The position numbers were made by a program, and so were the translations under genes. 64,000 bases of DNA from Bradyrhizobium sp. CSA112 (GTDB lineage: Bacteria > Pseudomonadota > Alphaproteobacteria > Rhizobiales > Xanthobacteraceae): assembly GCF_029051645.1 (NCBI RefSeq), contig NZ_JAACFS010000008.1, forward strand, positions 62,001-126,000, given 5' to 3'. This document shows positions 28,058 to 38,458 of this stretch, one piece after another. Position 1 is the first letter of the stretch. Each line of letters opens with the position of its first letter. The notes under the pieces are model-generated. The model did not search any database. It was given only the letters and a program-made list of their open reading frames with translations, and was not told the DNA's origin.

Positions 28058-29290
28058 ATGAATGATAATCCCGCACGCGTCGATGGCGCGCGTGTTCTCG
28101 CCGATCTTCACGCGCTGCGTGCAATCGGCCCGTACAAGACCGGTGTCCACAAGCCGACGTTTTCGGAACCGCATCTGCGTTCCCTGCAATGGCTGGTGCA
28201 GCGGCTTCCCGAGGCCGACCTCGCGGGCGAGATCGACGGCATCGGCAACATCCTCGGCACCAGCACGAAGCCCGGGCCGAAGCTCTTGGCGGGATCGCAT
28301 CTCGAGAGCCAGAACCACGCGGGCTGGCTCGATGGACCGCTCGGCGTGGTCTATGCGCTCGAAGCAGCGCGCGTCATCAATCCCGATCCGAATACAAACG
28401 GCGCCGTCGAAGTCGCGTCCTGGTGCGACGAGGAAGGCCATTTCGGACACTTCCTTGGCAGCCGGTCCTATGTCGGCGGCGTCACCGAAGCCGATATCGA
28501 CGCGGCGCGCGACCGCAATAACGACAGAAGCATGCGCGACGCGCTGAGCGATGCCGGCCTGGCCGGTCGCGCCCGCGCGCGCTACGAACGCGGACGGCAT
28601 ATCGGATATCTCGAAGCCCATATCGAACAGGGCGAGACGCTCGAAAGCAGCGACCTCAAGATTGGGATCGTCACGTCCATCGTCGGCATCTGGCAATACC
28701 GCATCACGTTCACGGGCGAACAAAACCACGCCGGCACCACGCGGATGGCCGTTCGCAAGGACGCCGGCCTCGCACTCGCCAGATTTTGCGTCGATATCGA
28801 CGTCCGCTTCCCGGCCGTTTGCGGTCCGCGCACCGTGTGGACCACCGGCCGCATCACCCTCGATCCCGGTGCGCCCAGCATCATCCCGGGAGCGGCGGAA
28901 ATGCTGTTCCAGATTCGCGACGACGATCCGGACGTGATTGCGCGGCTCGAGAATCTGCTCCGCAGCATGGCCGCAGAGGTCGACAAGCAGGGCCGCTGCA
29001 CTGTCGTGGTGGAGCGCATTCGCACCGGCGCGCCCGCGCTGATGGATGTCTCGTTCCAGCAGGCCATCGAACAAGCCAGCGCAGCCTGTGCCGGCGGCAG
29101 GTCACTCCGCATGCCGAGCGGTGCCGGTCACGACGCCCAGATTCTCGCGACCGTCATGCCGGCGGGCATGCTGTTCGTGCCCTCGATCGGCGGCATCTCG
29201 CACCACTGGACCGAGAACACTGCAGACGCCGACATCGTCACGGGGGCCGAGGTCTTTGTCGAAGCGTGCCGGCGGCTGTTGGCGCGATAA
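28058..29290 (+). CDS. M20-type Zn hydrolase (N-carbamoyl amino acid/allantoate amidohydrolase family)
   Basis: 410 residues from ATG 28058. Metal-site motifs: GSHLESQNHAGWLDGPLGV near residue 86 (H and D ligands), WCDEEGHFGHFLGSRSYVG (Glu pair), LEAHIEQG (His), and SGAGHDAQ / SIGGISHHWTENT (C-terminal His). Such enzymes split N-carbamoyl amino acids, allantoate or ureidoglycolate. Substrate not determinable; the MFS gene 18 bases downstream may carry it or its product. Confidence 0.88.
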   Translation: MNDNPARVDGARVLADLHALRAIGPYKTGVHKPTFSEPHLRSLQWLVQRLPEADLAGEIDGIGNILGTSTKPGPKLLAGSHLESQNHAGWLDGPLGVVYALEAARVINPDPNTNGAVEVASWCDEEGHFGHFLGSRSYVGGVTEADIDAARDRNNDRSMRDALSDAGLAGRARARYERGRHIGYLEAHIEQGETLESSDLKIGIVTSIVGIWQYRITFTGEQNHAGTTRMAVRKDAGLALARFCVDIDVRFPAVCGPRTVWTTGRITLDPGAPSIIPGAAEMLFQIRDDDPDVIARLENLLRSMAAEVDKQGRCTVVVERIRTGAPALMDVSFQQAIEQASAACAGGRSLRMPSGAGHDAQILATVMPAGMLFVPSIGGISHHWTENTADADIVTGAEVFVEACRRLLAR

Positions 29291-29308
29291 GACGGCGCGC
29301 GAGGCGAC

Positions 29309-30523
29309 ATGACTGTTGAAAAAAAGCCGAACTATTCGATCAGGGATGTTCCGGCGAGCGTATGGGCCCTCGGTTTCGTCTCGATGCTGATGGACATCTC
29401 GTCGGAGATGATCCACGCCTTGCTGCCGATCTACCTGGTCTCGGTGCTGGGCGCGTCGATGGTGACGGTCGGCATCATCGAAGGCATCGCCGAGGCGACC
29501 GCCTCCATCACAAAAATATTCTCCGGCGCGCTCTCGGACTGGCTCGGCAAGCGCAAATGGCTTGCGGCTTTCGGCTACGGTCTTGCGGCCTTCACCAAGC
29601 CGGTCTTTCCGCTGGCGCCAACGGTTGCCTGGCTGGTGGCCGCGCGTTTCGTCGACCGGATCGGCAAGGGCATTCGCGGCGCCCCTCGCGATGCGCTGGT
29701 CGCAGACCTCGCGCCGGCCCATTTGCGCGGTGCGAGCTTTGGACTGCGCCAGTCGCTCGACACGATCGGCGCCTTCATGGGCCCCCTGCTCGCCATCGCC
29801 CTGATGTGGTGGACATCAGACAACTTCAAGGTCGTGTTCTGGTTTGCCGTGATTCCCGCTTTCCTTGCGCTGGCGCTGATCGTTTTCGCCGTGCGTGAGC
29901 CAGAGCGGCCGCAGACACTGCGTACGGTGCGCAATCCGATCAGCCTGGCCGAGATCAAAAACCTCGGAGCGGCCTATTGGTGGGTAGTGGCGGTGGCGAG
30001 CGTGTTCACGCTGGCGCGCTTCAGCGAGGCATTCCTCGTTCTGCGCGCCCAGAACGTCGGACTGCCGATCATGCTCGTACCAGCCGTGCTGGTGGCCATG
30101 AATGTCGTCTATGCCCTCGCGGCCTATCCGGCCGGCGTCATCTCGGATCGCATGAGCCGCACGGCCGTGCTGGCGAGCGGCATGCTGTTGCTGGTTGCCG
30201 CCGATATCGCGCTGGCCCTGCTGCCGTCGATTGGCGGCGTTGCGCTGGGCGTCGTCCTCTGGGGCCTGCACATGGGGCTGACGCAGGGCTTGCTGGCCGC
30301 GCTCGTGGCGGATACTGCGCCGGCGGAGTTGCGCGGCACGGCCTACGGATTCTTCAACCTGCTCGGCGGTCTGGCGATGCTCGCAGCCAGCATTATTGCC
30401 GGTGCGCTCTGGGACATCACGGGACCGCAGGGAACGTTCCTGGCCGGCGCCGGCTTCGCGCTGGTCGCGCTCGCGGGGTTACTGATGGTACATGGCAAGA
30501 TCGGCGGCAAGGCCGCCGCTTAG
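29309..30523 (+). CDS. MFS transporter
   Basis: 404 residues with 11-12 hydrophobic segments. The loop between helices 2 and 3 has SGALSDWLGKRK, the MFS signature, and a further motif GKGIRGAPRDALVAD follows helix 4. The family is close to uncharacterised drug or metabolite exporters. ATG 29309 follows GCGAGGC, 18 bases after the hydrolase stop, so they are probably co-transcribed. Confidence 0.9.
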   Translation: MTVEKKPNYSIRDVPASVWALGFVSMLMDISSEMIHALLPIYLVSVLGASMVTVGIIEGIAEATASITKIFSGALSDWLGKRKWLAAFGYGLAAFTKPVFPLAPTVAWLVAARFVDRIGKGIRGAPRDALVADLAPAHLRGASFGLRQSLDTIGAFMGPLLAIALMWWTSDNFKVVFWFAVIPAFLALALIVFAVREPERPQTLRTVRNPISLAEIKNLGAAYWWVVAVASVFTLARFSEAFLVLRAQNVGLPIMLVPAVLVAMNVVYALAAYPAGVISDRMSRTAVLASGMLLLVAADIALALLPSIGGVALGVVLWGLHMGLTQGLLAALVADTAPAELRGTAYGFFNLLGGLAMLAASIIAGALWDITGPQGTFLAGAGFALVALAGLLMVHGKIGGKAAA

Positions 30524-30636
30524 CCCCCGGAAGCCCGGATTTCGAATTGCTCTTGGCGACAACGAGTCGCGTTCGGATTTCTTGCAAACAACTGAATTTG
30601 CGGCCATTTGAGCGCCTGATGAGGTAATTTCCCCAC

Positions 30637-31674
30637 ATGCTTTTGCTCCAGGCCCTCCCCACATCGATTGGCGTTGCCGCCATCGCACCGGCATTGCTGT
30701 TGCTTTGGCTGGTCATCGCTGCCGACGAGCGCCCGGGCCCGCCCGTACGGGTGTGGCTCGCCTTCATACTCGGGGCCGCCAGCATTTCTCTATTGGGAAT
30801 TGCCCGCGCCCCCTTTGCCGCAATCCTCGCGGTGCCGGGAAACCCCTGGATGACGCAGGGACTGCGCTCGGTCTTCGGCGTCGCCGCGCCCGAAGAGATC
30901 GTGAAGGTCCTCGTGATCATTCTCGTCTCGATCCGTCGCCGCGCCTTTGCGGACCCGATGGACACCGTGGTCTACGGCGCGGCCGCGGGCCTCGGCTTCG
31001 CGGCTTACGAAAACCTCGCTTACCTCGTGCAGCACGCCGACATGTGGCGTTCGCTGGCCGCGTTGCGCAGCGTCCTGACTGTGCCGTTTCACGGCGCGCT
31101 CGGCATTATCGCAGGCGCCTATATCGCGATCGCGCGTGCTGGAACGGCGCTGGGCGCGCATCGCCATCATCGCGACTGGGCCCGCATCTCGAGCTGGTGC
31201 CTCGCGCTGTTTGCGCCGGTGGCGCTGCATGCCGCATTCGACTTTCCGCTGCTGACATTGCAGAAACATCCCGATCTCGGCCCCAATACGCGGATGCTGC
31301 TGGGGGCCGCAAGCCTTCTGATCGGCTTCAGTTCGATCGGGTTTGCCATACGGCTGGTACGGCGCGTCGGCCGCCACCATGCGCCGCGCACCGAGATCGC
31401 GCGGGAACGGCTCAGCCAGTTGCGGCGGATGTGGGCCTTGCTGCTCGTCGGCAGCGGTGCAGGCTTTGCCGGGGCTGCTTTCGTGCTGACCTCGCTCCAT
31501 CACTGGTTCGTCAATCCGGAGCGCAACGCCTCGCTGCTTCTCATTCCGCTCGGCCTGACCTCCATTCTGATAGGCATGGCATTGTTGCTGGCGACGTCGG
31601 CGGTTTATGTGTTCGGCCGCAACCGCATCAGGACGTCCTCGGAGGGATTTTCGTCCGCGGCCAAGCCGGGTTGA
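30637..31674 (+). CDS. PrsW family intramembrane metalloprotease
   Basis: 345 residues, multi-spanning. PrsW motifs in order: APEEIVKVLVI (E-E-x-x-K), AGLGFAAYENLAYL (the E-N-x-x-Y region), VPFHGALGIIAGAY (metal His), and PVALHAAFDFPLL (second His and Asp). Family members cleave membrane-bound anti-sigma factors or act as CAAX-type proteases. No partner anti-sigma gene is visible nearby. Confidence 0.88.
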   Translation: MLLLQALPTSIGVAAIAPALLLLWLVIAADERPGPPVRVWLAFILGAASISLLGIARAPFAAILAVPGNPWMTQGLRSVFGVAAPEEIVKVLVIILVSIRRRAFADPMDTVVYGAAAGLGFAAYENLAYLVQHADMWRSLAALRSVLTVPFHGALGIIAGAYIAIARAGTALGAHRHHRDWARISSWCLALFAPVALHAAFDFPLLTLQKHPDLGPNTRMLLGAASLLIGFSSIGFAIRLVRRVGRHHAPRTEIARERLSQLRRMWALLLVGSGAGFAGAAFVLTSLHHWFVNPERNASLLLIPLGLTSILIGMALLLATSAVYVFGRNRIRTSSEGFSSAAKPG

Positions 31675-31762
31675 CCCTCGTCCTCCGTCGTTGACGCATA
31701 CTTTCTGGCCGGGGCAGTCGGCATGGTGCTCGCCGCGCGCAAATCCTGACGCCGATTAAGGG

Positions 31763-31791
31763 ATGACAAGGCCGGTCGGGTGCGCTATAGA
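31763..31791 (+). promoter_or_regulatory. promoter of the DAHP synthase attenuator transcript
   Basis: ATGACA (31763-31768), a 17-base spacer, then TATAGA (31786-31791). Seven bases separate the -10 from the leader ATG at 31799, so the predicted start site falls on the ATG itself. Confidence 0.65.
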
Positions 31792-31798
31792 GCCCGCC

Positions 31799-31879
31799 AT
31801 GATCATGATCGCCACCAGCAACTTTTGGTATTTTAGCTACGACAGCTCGCTGGCGGTGGGAGGATCGCGCTCAATCTGA
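31799..31879 (+). CDS. aromatic-rich attenuator leader peptide, 26 residues
   Basis: Reads MIMIATSNFWYFSYD, continuing to SRSI and a TGA at 31877-31879. Residues 9-14 are Phe-Trp-Tyr-Phe-Ser-Tyr, all three aromatic amino acids that are end products of the pathway started by the downstream enzyme. No ribosome site is possible if transcription starts at the ATG. Ribosome stalling here would report Phe, Trp and Tyr charging. An internal ATG (31805) is the alternative start. Confidence 0.75.
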   Translation: MIMIATSNFWYFSYDSSLAVGGSRSI

Positions 31880-31905
31880 CGAATTGAAGCCAAGAAGTCC
31901 GAACA

Positions 31906-31929
31906 GCCGCCAGACCTGGCGGCTTTTTT
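31906..31929 (+). terminator. attenuator terminator
   Basis: GCCGCCAG-AC-CTGGCGGC followed by six T. It lies between the leader peptide and the DAHP synthase gene, so read-through must be regulated. Confidence 0.85.
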
Positions 31930-31965
31930 ATTGGCCGGCAGGTTCTCAAAACAGGAGCCACAGCC

Positions 31966-33051
<1,086 letters not shown>

Positions 33052-33068
33052 CCAACTGGACGAGAACG

Positions 33069-33110
33069 ACCGTGAAGCAGGCACGCGGTCTGCGCGCCCT
33101 GCTTCACGGT
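33069..33110. terminator. hairpin between convergent genes
   Basis: A perfect 13-bp inverted repeat (ACCGTGAAGCAGG / CCTGCTTCACGGT) around a 16-base GC-rich loop. It probably terminates aroG and the convergent small gene. The T-run is short, so Rho help is possible. Confidence 0.6.
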
Positions 33111-33129
33111 TTCACGGAAACTCTCGAGC

Positions 33130-33393
33130 CTAACAGCCCCGGCAGATGCTCTTGATCTTGCGGTCGAGGGCTGCGTTTTCCTTGCTGAGCGGGTCGTTCG
33201 GATCGTTCATGGTCTTTTCGCTCGGCACATCGCTCGCGCGCGGCTGGCGATGACCGACCGGCGCCTGCGGTATCGGCCTGTCCGGGCTCTTCGTCACCGT
33301 CGACGATCCACCTTGCGCAAGGACCTGCGGGCTGCCGCCGATCAGAAACATCAGAGCCGCCATCGACAGCATCGACAGGATTGTTTTTCGCAT
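33130..33393 (-). CDS. small exported protein, 87 residues
   Basis: ATG 33393 with GGGAG upstream. Signal peptide MRKTILSMLSMAALMFLIGG, cleavage near VLAQG, and a Pro/Ser/Asp-rich mature part ending KIKSICRGC with two Cys. No known domain. Confidence 0.72.
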   Translation of the reverse strand: MRKTILSMLSMAALMFLIGGSPQVLAQGGSSTVTKSPDRPIPQAPVGHRQPRASDVPSEKTMNDPNDPLSKENAALDRKIKSICRGC

Positions 33394-33419
33394 CTTGGTT
33401 CTCCCGCTTTCCATTCTGC

Positions 33420-33626
33420 CTATCGCACTGGCGCGTCGATCGTTCCGCAATTGCGGCGTCCCTGGGCGGCGCAATCTTGCACCTTTCGTACATCGGCCAT
33501 GGTGCTGAGCAACCAGATTCCGGCTGCGACCAGCACCGCGAAGAAGCCAAGCATCACAGCGTTTTCGATTGCGCGGCTGCCCTCGTCTTCGTGCGGCTTC
33601 GGTTTCTCCCCGCCTTCGTCCGTCAT
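33420..33626 (-). CDS. 68-residue single-pass membrane protein
   Basis: MTDEGGEKPKPHEDEGSRAI is a charged N-terminus, followed by the helix VMLGFFAVLVAAGIWLLSTM and a short tail with two Cys (DCAAQGRRNC). Its start is six bases after the epmB stop, so it may be translationally coupled. Function unknown. Confidence 0.68.
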   Translation of the reverse strand: MTDEGGEKPKPHEDEGSRAIENAVMLGFFAVLVAAGIWLLSTMADVRKVQDCAAQGRRNCGTIDAPVR

Positions 33627-33632
33627 CACCGA

Positions 33633-34724
33633 CTACGGCTTTGGCGGATAAAGATGCACATCACCGCAATAATCAACGATACGATAATGCGTTGCCGAGG
33701 ATAGTTCACGTTTCCCGGAATTTGCATGCGACAAATAATTCGGTCCGATCGGCGCCTTTCCGTGGCCGCCGGGAATATCGAGCACATAATCCGGCTGGCA
33801 CAGGCCGGAGACACGGCCCCGCAGGTTCCGCATCAGTTCCTGCCCCTCTGCAATCGTCGTGCGCAAATGCGCCGTTCCCGGCGCGAGATCGCCATGGTGC
33901 AGATAGTAAGGCTTGATTCTGCATTCAACGAAGGCACGCATCAGCGCTTCCAGCGTCGCGGCATCGTCATTGACGCCACGAAGCAGCACCGACTGGCTCA
34001 CCAGCGGAACACCGGCGTCCGCGAGCCGCGCGCAGGCGTCGCGCGCCTCGCCCGACAGTTCGCGCGGATGATTGGCATGAACCGCGATCCAGGTGGTCAA
34101 GCCATGAGCCCGCAACGCCCTGATCATGTCGCCGTCAATGCGCGCAGGCGCCGCCACGGGCACGCGGGTGTGGATCCGGACGATCTTGACGTGCTCGATG
34201 GTTGCGAGGTCTGCAATGACCTCGGAAAGCCGCCGTGGCGACAACATCAGCGGGTCGCCGCCGGTCAGGATGACTTCCCAAATCTCGCTGTGCCGACGGA
34301 TATAATCCAGCGCGCCGCGATAGGCGGCCTCCGACAGCGCCGTTGCCTTGCCCGGCCCGACCATCTCGCGGCGAAAGCAGAACCGGCAATACACCGCGCA
34401 GACATGCACCAGCTTGAACAGGACGCGATCGGGATAGCGATGGACGATGCCGGCGACCGGCGAATGCGCGTCGTCACCGATCGGATCGGCGTTCTCGCCG
34501 GGCGCTTCCACCAGTTCCAGCGCGCTCGGAATGAATTGGCGCGCGATCGGATCATCGGGATTTTCAGTGTCGATCAGGCCGGCGATGTCTGGCGTCACGG
34601 CAATGGCATAGCGCGCGGCGACCTGTTCGAGGTCGGCGAGATCGGTAGCCTTCGCCAGCCCGCGCTCGATGAGCTCGGCGGGCTGCCGCAGCGTTGCCGC
34701 CAGTTTCGGATCGATCCTGTTCAT
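33633..34724 (-). CDS. epmB: EF-P lysine 2,3-aminomutase (radical SAM)
   Basis: 363 residues from ATG 34724. Radical-SAM Cys motif CAVYCRFCFR (C-x3-C-x2-C) near residue 112, then EVILTGGDPLMLSP and a lysine-binding region. It isomerises L-lysine to (R)-beta-lysine, which EpmA attaches to EF-P. True catabolic KamA is longer; linkage to epmA and efp supports EpmB. Its ATG overlaps the epmA stop (ATGA). Confidence 0.88.
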   Translation of the reverse strand: MNRIDPKLAATLRQPAELIERGLAKATDLADLEQVAARYAIAVTPDIAGLIDTENPDDPIARQFIPSALELVEAPGENADPIGDDAHSPVAGIVHRYPDRVLFKLVHVCAVYCRFCFRREMVGPGKATALSEAAYRGALDYIRRHSEIWEVILTGGDPLMLSPRRLSEVIADLATIEHVKIVRIHTRVPVAAPARIDGDMIRALRAHGLTTWIAVHANHPRELSGEARDACARLADAGVPLVSQSVLLRGVNDDAATLEALMRAFVECRIKPYYLHHGDLAPGTAHLRTTIAEGQELMRNLRGRVSGLCQPDYVLDIPGGHGKAPIGPNYLSHANSGKRELSSATHYRIVDYCGDVHLYPPKP

Positions 34725-35773
34725 GTCTCTCCTGCCGGTGGCGTCCACACCACCTGATCGACGCGCAGCGCGCCGCTTGCCAGCATCACCAGCCGGTCGA
34801 AACCGAGCGCAACGCCGCTCGATGGCGGCATCGCCGCAACGGCCGCGAGAAAATCCTCATCCAGCGGATAGCGCTCGCCGTAGCGCCGCTCCTTCTCGTT
34901 CATATCAGCGACGAAACGGCGGCGCTGTTCGGCGGCGTCGGTCAATTCGCCAAATCCATTGGCGAGTTCGACGCCGCAAGCATAGACCTCAAAACGTTCG
35001 GCGACGCGGGGATCGGCCGCCTTCGCCCGCGCCAGCGCGGCTTCCGGCGCCGGATATTCGAACAAGACAGTCAAACGCCCCTGCCCCAGATTCGGTTCAA
35101 CGTGCTCGACCAGCACCTTGGTGAAGATATCCGACCAGGTGTCGTCATCCGTGACCCGTATCAGCGGATTTGCCGCCGCCGCAAGTGCGGCGCAGTCGCC
35201 CTCGCCATGGCTGATCGTGGCCAAAAGATCGATCCCGGCAAAGCGCTCGAATGCCTGTGCCACCGTCAACAGTTCCGGGTCGGCGAAGGGGTCGGCGGTT
35301 CTACCCCGGAATGAAAACCGGCCGATTCCGGTCGCCTGCGCCGCGTGGGCGATCACGACGATGGTGTCGGCCATAACAGCGTCATAGCTTGCCGCGGCAC
35401 GGTACCATTCCAGCATCGTGAATTCCGGCAGATGCAGATCGCCGCGCTCGCGGTCGCGGAACACGCGCGCGAACTCGAATATTTTGGCTTCGCCAGCGGC
35501 GAGCAGCTTCTTGGCGGCAAACTCCGGCGACGTTCGCAAATACCGTGTCGCACGGGTGCCGTCGTTGCTGGTCAGCTCAGTACGGGGAGCGTGCAGATGC
35601 GTCTCGTTGCCCGGCGAGACCTGGAGGATGGCGGTCTCCACCTCGCTGAAACCCTGCTCGTCGAACCAGGCCCGCACCGCCCTGGTGATCGCACCTCGCG
35701 CCATCAGGAACGGCTTTCGATCGGCGTGCCGCGCGGGCGACCACCATGGCGAAGGCTGGTCGATGTCTACCAT
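34721..35773 (-). CDS. epmA: EF-P (R)-beta-lysine ligase (GenX/PoxA)
   Basis: 350 residues from ATG 35773. A class II aaRS catalytic core without the anticodon-binding domain: motif 2 EFARVFRDRERGDLHLPEFTMLEWY, and motif 3 near the C-terminus (SSGVALGFDRLVML). Lysyl-tRNA synthetases are about 500 residues, so this short form is EpmA. It ligates beta-lysine to EF-P. Divergent from efp. Confidence 0.9.
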   Translation of the reverse strand: MVDIDQPSPWWSPARHADRKPFLMARGAITRAVRAWFDEQGFSEVETAILQVSPGNETHLHAPRTELTSNDGTRATRYLRTSPEFAAKKLLAAGEAKIFEFARVFRDRERGDLHLPEFTMLEWYRAAASYDAVMADTIVVIAHAAQATGIGRFSFRGRTADPFADPELLTVAQAFERFAGIDLLATISHGEGDCAALAAAANPLIRVTDDDTWSDIFTKVLVEHVEPNLGQGRLTVLFEYPAPEAALARAKAADPRVAERFEVYACGVELANGFGELTDAAEQRRRFVADMNEKERRYGERYPLDEDFLAAVAAMPPSSGVALGFDRLVMLASGALRVDQVVWTPPAGET

Positions 35774-36226
35774 CAGCAACTAGTCCGAGCCGACCACCGC
35801 GGCGGCGCGCCCACCGAACCAATCAATACGTGCAAGGCATCGACCAACACCATTGATATTATTCGACTTTCTTTGCATCGCAGCGATAAGCAACGGGACA
35901 TGACGAGATTAAGCTCAACTCTGCCATTTCATGTCGAAAGATACGCACCTTGTCCATTCGCTTAGAAAGCCAGCGTAACTCGCTGAGCTTTCGGGCTTCT
36001 GCATGCTCTTGGAAATTTATTTGCGAGGCCATCTGTAGCGTTGCGGACCGTCAAATGAACGCGGTGAAATCGAGCTGTTTGCGGCCCCAGGCGGCCCGCC
36101 GGAATGGCCGTAAAACGCTGGCATCGACGGGCAAAATCAGTATGTTGCAGCCCGAAACCGCCCGATTTGGCCGCTTGGACACGATGTCCGGATAGGCCCG
36201 AAGGCCAGAAATTCAGGAAAACAGCT
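35774..36226. other. 453-base gap between epmA and efp
   Basis: Divergent intergenic region, clearly AT-richer around 35835-35950. Only short, unsupported frames are open (for example ATG 35900 and ATG 36055). It should contain both promoters; I cannot name a convincing -35/-10 pair. Confidence 0.35.
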
Positions 36227-36793
36227 TTGAAAGTCATCGCCAGTTCTATTCGCAAGGGCAACATCATCGAGCAGGACGGCAGGCTCTATGTCGTGCTGTC
36301 GGCCGAAAACATCCATCCCGGCAAGGGAACCCCGGTCAGCCAGATCGAAATGCGCCGCATCGGCGACGGCGTGAAGGTGTCGGAACGCTACAAGACCACC
36401 GACCAGGTCGAGAAAGCGACCGTCGAGGACCAGAATTTCAACTACCTGTACGAGGATGCCGACGGCTTCCACTTCATGAACGCCGAGACCTATGACCAGG
36501 TTCAGGTGTCGAAGGAGATCGTTGGCTCGTCGGCGCCCTATCTGCAGGAAAACATGACCGTGAAGCTGTCGATGCACGACCTGAATCCGGTCGCCATCCA
36601 GCTCCCGCAGCGCGCGACGTTGGAAGTTGTGGAGACCGAGCCAGTCACCAAGGGCCAAACCGCTTCTTCCTCCTACAAACCTGCTATCCTCTCCAACGGC
36701 GTTCGCACCGCTGTGCCGCCGCATATCGGAACGGGAACGCGGATCGTGGTCATGACCGAAGACGGCTCTTACGTCGAGCGCGCGAAGGATTAA
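36227..36793 (+). CDS. efp: elongation factor P
   Basis: 188 residues from a TTG at 36227, the standard EF-P length, with AGGAAA eight bases before it. [20 protein letters not shown], then [20 protein letters not shown] with the modified Lys (residue 33) in HPGKGTP. Three beta-barrel domains; domain III ends [19 protein letters not shown]. It rescues ribosomes at polyproline stretches. The Lys-type loop matches the EpmA/EpmB system 450 bases away. Confidence 0.94.
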   Translation: MKVIASSIRKGNIIEQDGRLYVVLSAENIHPGKGTPVSQIEMRRIGDGVKVSERYKTTDQVEKATVEDQNFNYLYEDADGFHFMNAETYDQVQVSKEIVGSSAPYLQENMTVKLSMHDLNPVAIQLPQRATLEVVETEPVTKGQTASSSYKPAILSNGVRTAVPPHIGTGTRIVVMTEDGSYVERAKD

Positions 36794-36836
36794 AATCGCG
36801 CATTAGAATACGGAGCACGCGCCGGGGGGCGATGCA

Positions 36837-38408
36837 TTGAATACCGTGGCTGTCCGCTTGCTTGCGCGTTGGCTGGCAGCCCTTTGTTTGCTCCCGGCCG
36901 GGGTCACGGGCGCTGCCGCCGACGAGTTCAGGACACCGTCGATCACGGCCGTCCGCGTCGAATGGCGGGCGGTCGTCGATCAGCTCCGCACCGAGATCGG
37001 AACCCGGCCAGCGATCGCCTCCCGATTCACGTTCGCCGGCCAGCGGCGGGTGCCGGCATGGGATCCGCGCTCAACGCCCGCGCTGGTGCAACTGAACGCC
37101 ATCAACGCGCCGCTGTTCAACGGGATCGGACGCAGTCCGGTGCCGGTGCTGTTGCCGTTCGACACCGCAGGCTACCTCGAAGGCCAAGCCGCCGGCACGC
37201 AGCTTCCGCTATCGCGATACCAGGCCGATTTCCGGCCCGCAGACCTGTTTCACGCCGGTCCTGCCGGGTACGACGCGGTGTTTTCGCTGCCATCAGGCAC
37301 AGGCGGCTCGCGGACCTTCGCCAAGCCGGTCGAAGTGCAGATCACGGGCTCGATCCTGCTCTACGACCTCGCCGATCCGCTTGGCGGCAAGGGTGAGCCG
37401 GTCAAGGCGCTGGCGGCGCAGTTTCCCGACTTGCGCCGGTTCATCCGTGAAGGCTATGTGCGCTACGCCTTCACGCGCTTCGGCGTGCCCTATGTGGTGT
37501 CGGTCCAGTGTCTCGATTCAGCGCCGCGGGCGCGGCGGCTGGCCTGCCGCGAAGCCTATCCCATCGCCGAGCGCTTCCTGAAAGCCTTGCGCATCGCGGG
37601 CGGACAACCGGCGCGGCCGCGCCATGACATTTCGTCCGAGATCGCTGAACGACCGACGGCGGTTTCGCCCGCCTTCACCTATTACCCGGGCGGCGACATT
37701 ATCTCCCGCAGCAGCGTGCGACGGCGCGGCGGACGCGCCGACTTTGCTGCCTACTCGCAGATCCGGTTTCCACTTGAAAAGGCGCCAGCCGCCATCCGCT
37801 CGCAATCCTTCGGCAGGAAGAGGACGGAGAGCGTCTATCCATGGCGGGACAATTTTTGCGAAGCCCGCAGCTTCCAGGTTGGGCAATGTGCCGCCGGCTT
37901 TGGGCATCAGGGCCAGGACGTCCGTCCGGCGCCCTGCCCACCGAACAGCAACAGCGAAAGCGCTTGTCATCCCAAGAAGCAGGCTGTGGTCGCCGTCCGC
38001 GACGGCATCGTGATCCGCGCACCAAAGCAGCAGGCCGCAACGCTGCAGATCAACACCCGCAACGAGCACATCCGCTTCCGCTACATGCACATGAACCCGT
38101 CAGCCATGGATGCCGACGGCATTCTGAGCGGGCGCCGGGTCGCCGAGGGCGAGAAGATCGGCGTGGTCTCCAACTATCTCGATTTCCCGAACGGCACGTC
38201 CTACCACCTTCACTTCGACGTGCAGGTGTTCACGCGCGACGGCTGGATCTGGGTCAATCCCTACACCACCCTGATCGCGTCCTATGAACGGCTGATCCGC
38301 GGCCGCGGCCGCGAGATCGGCACCGATCCGCCGGCCGTCGCCGCCATGGTGCACGATTTGCCGGCGGATGTCCTGCGTCGTAGCACGGCGCAAGGCCGGG
38401 CGAACTAG
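36837..38408 (+). CDS. M23 family metallopeptidase, exported
   Basis: 523 residues from TTG 36837 (GGGGGG upstream); GTG 36846 is an alternative. Signal-like LLARWLAALCLLPAGVTGAAA. A long N-terminal domain of unknown fold precedes a C-terminal LytM domain: GHQGQDVRPAPC (H-x-x-x-D ligands), VRDGIVI, RYMHM and the H-x-H ligand YHLHFDVQV. Probably a peptidoglycan endopeptidase. Confidence 0.85.
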   Translation: MNTVAVRLLARWLAALCLLPAGVTGAAADEFRTPSITAVRVEWRAVVDQLRTEIGTRPAIASRFTFAGQRRVPAWDPRSTPALVQLNAINAPLFNGIGRSPVPVLLPFDTAGYLEGQAAGTQLPLSRYQADFRPADLFHAGPAGYDAVFSLPSGTGGSRTFAKPVEVQITGSILLYDLADPLGGKGEPVKALAAQFPDLRRFIREGYVRYAFTRFGVPYVVSVQCLDSAPRARRLACREAYPIAERFLKALRIAGGQPARPRHDISSEIAERPTAVSPAFTYYPGGDIISRSSVRRRGGRADFAAYSQIRFPLEKAPAAIRSQSFGRKRTESVYPWRDNFCEARSFQVGQCAAGFGHQGQDVRPAPCPPNSNSESACHPKKQAVVAVRDGIVIRAPKQQAATLQINTRNEHIRFRYMHMNPSAMDADGILSGRRVAEGEKIGVVSNYLDFPNGTSYHLHFDVQVFTRDGWIWVNPYTTLIASYERLIRGRGREIGTDPPAVAAMVHDLPADVLRRSTAQGRAN

Positions 38409-38458
38409 CTAGGCCCTGCACTCGACGTGAAGTTCGAGTTGCCGCGAGAAGAACGGGC

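Larger units (their letters stand above)
31799..31929 (+). ncRNA. attenuated leader RNA of the DAHP synthase gene
   Basis: Segment 1 CCACCAGC (31812-31819) can pair with segment 2 GCTGGCGG (31849-31856), seven of eight pairs. Segment 2 CTGGCGGT (31850-31857) can pair with segment 3 GCCGCCAG (31906-31913). Segment 3 pairs perfectly with segment 4 CTGGCGGC (31916-31923). Segments 2 and 4 are near-identical, the mark of competing antiterminator and terminator. Termination would release a ~130-nt RNA. Confidence 0.65.
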
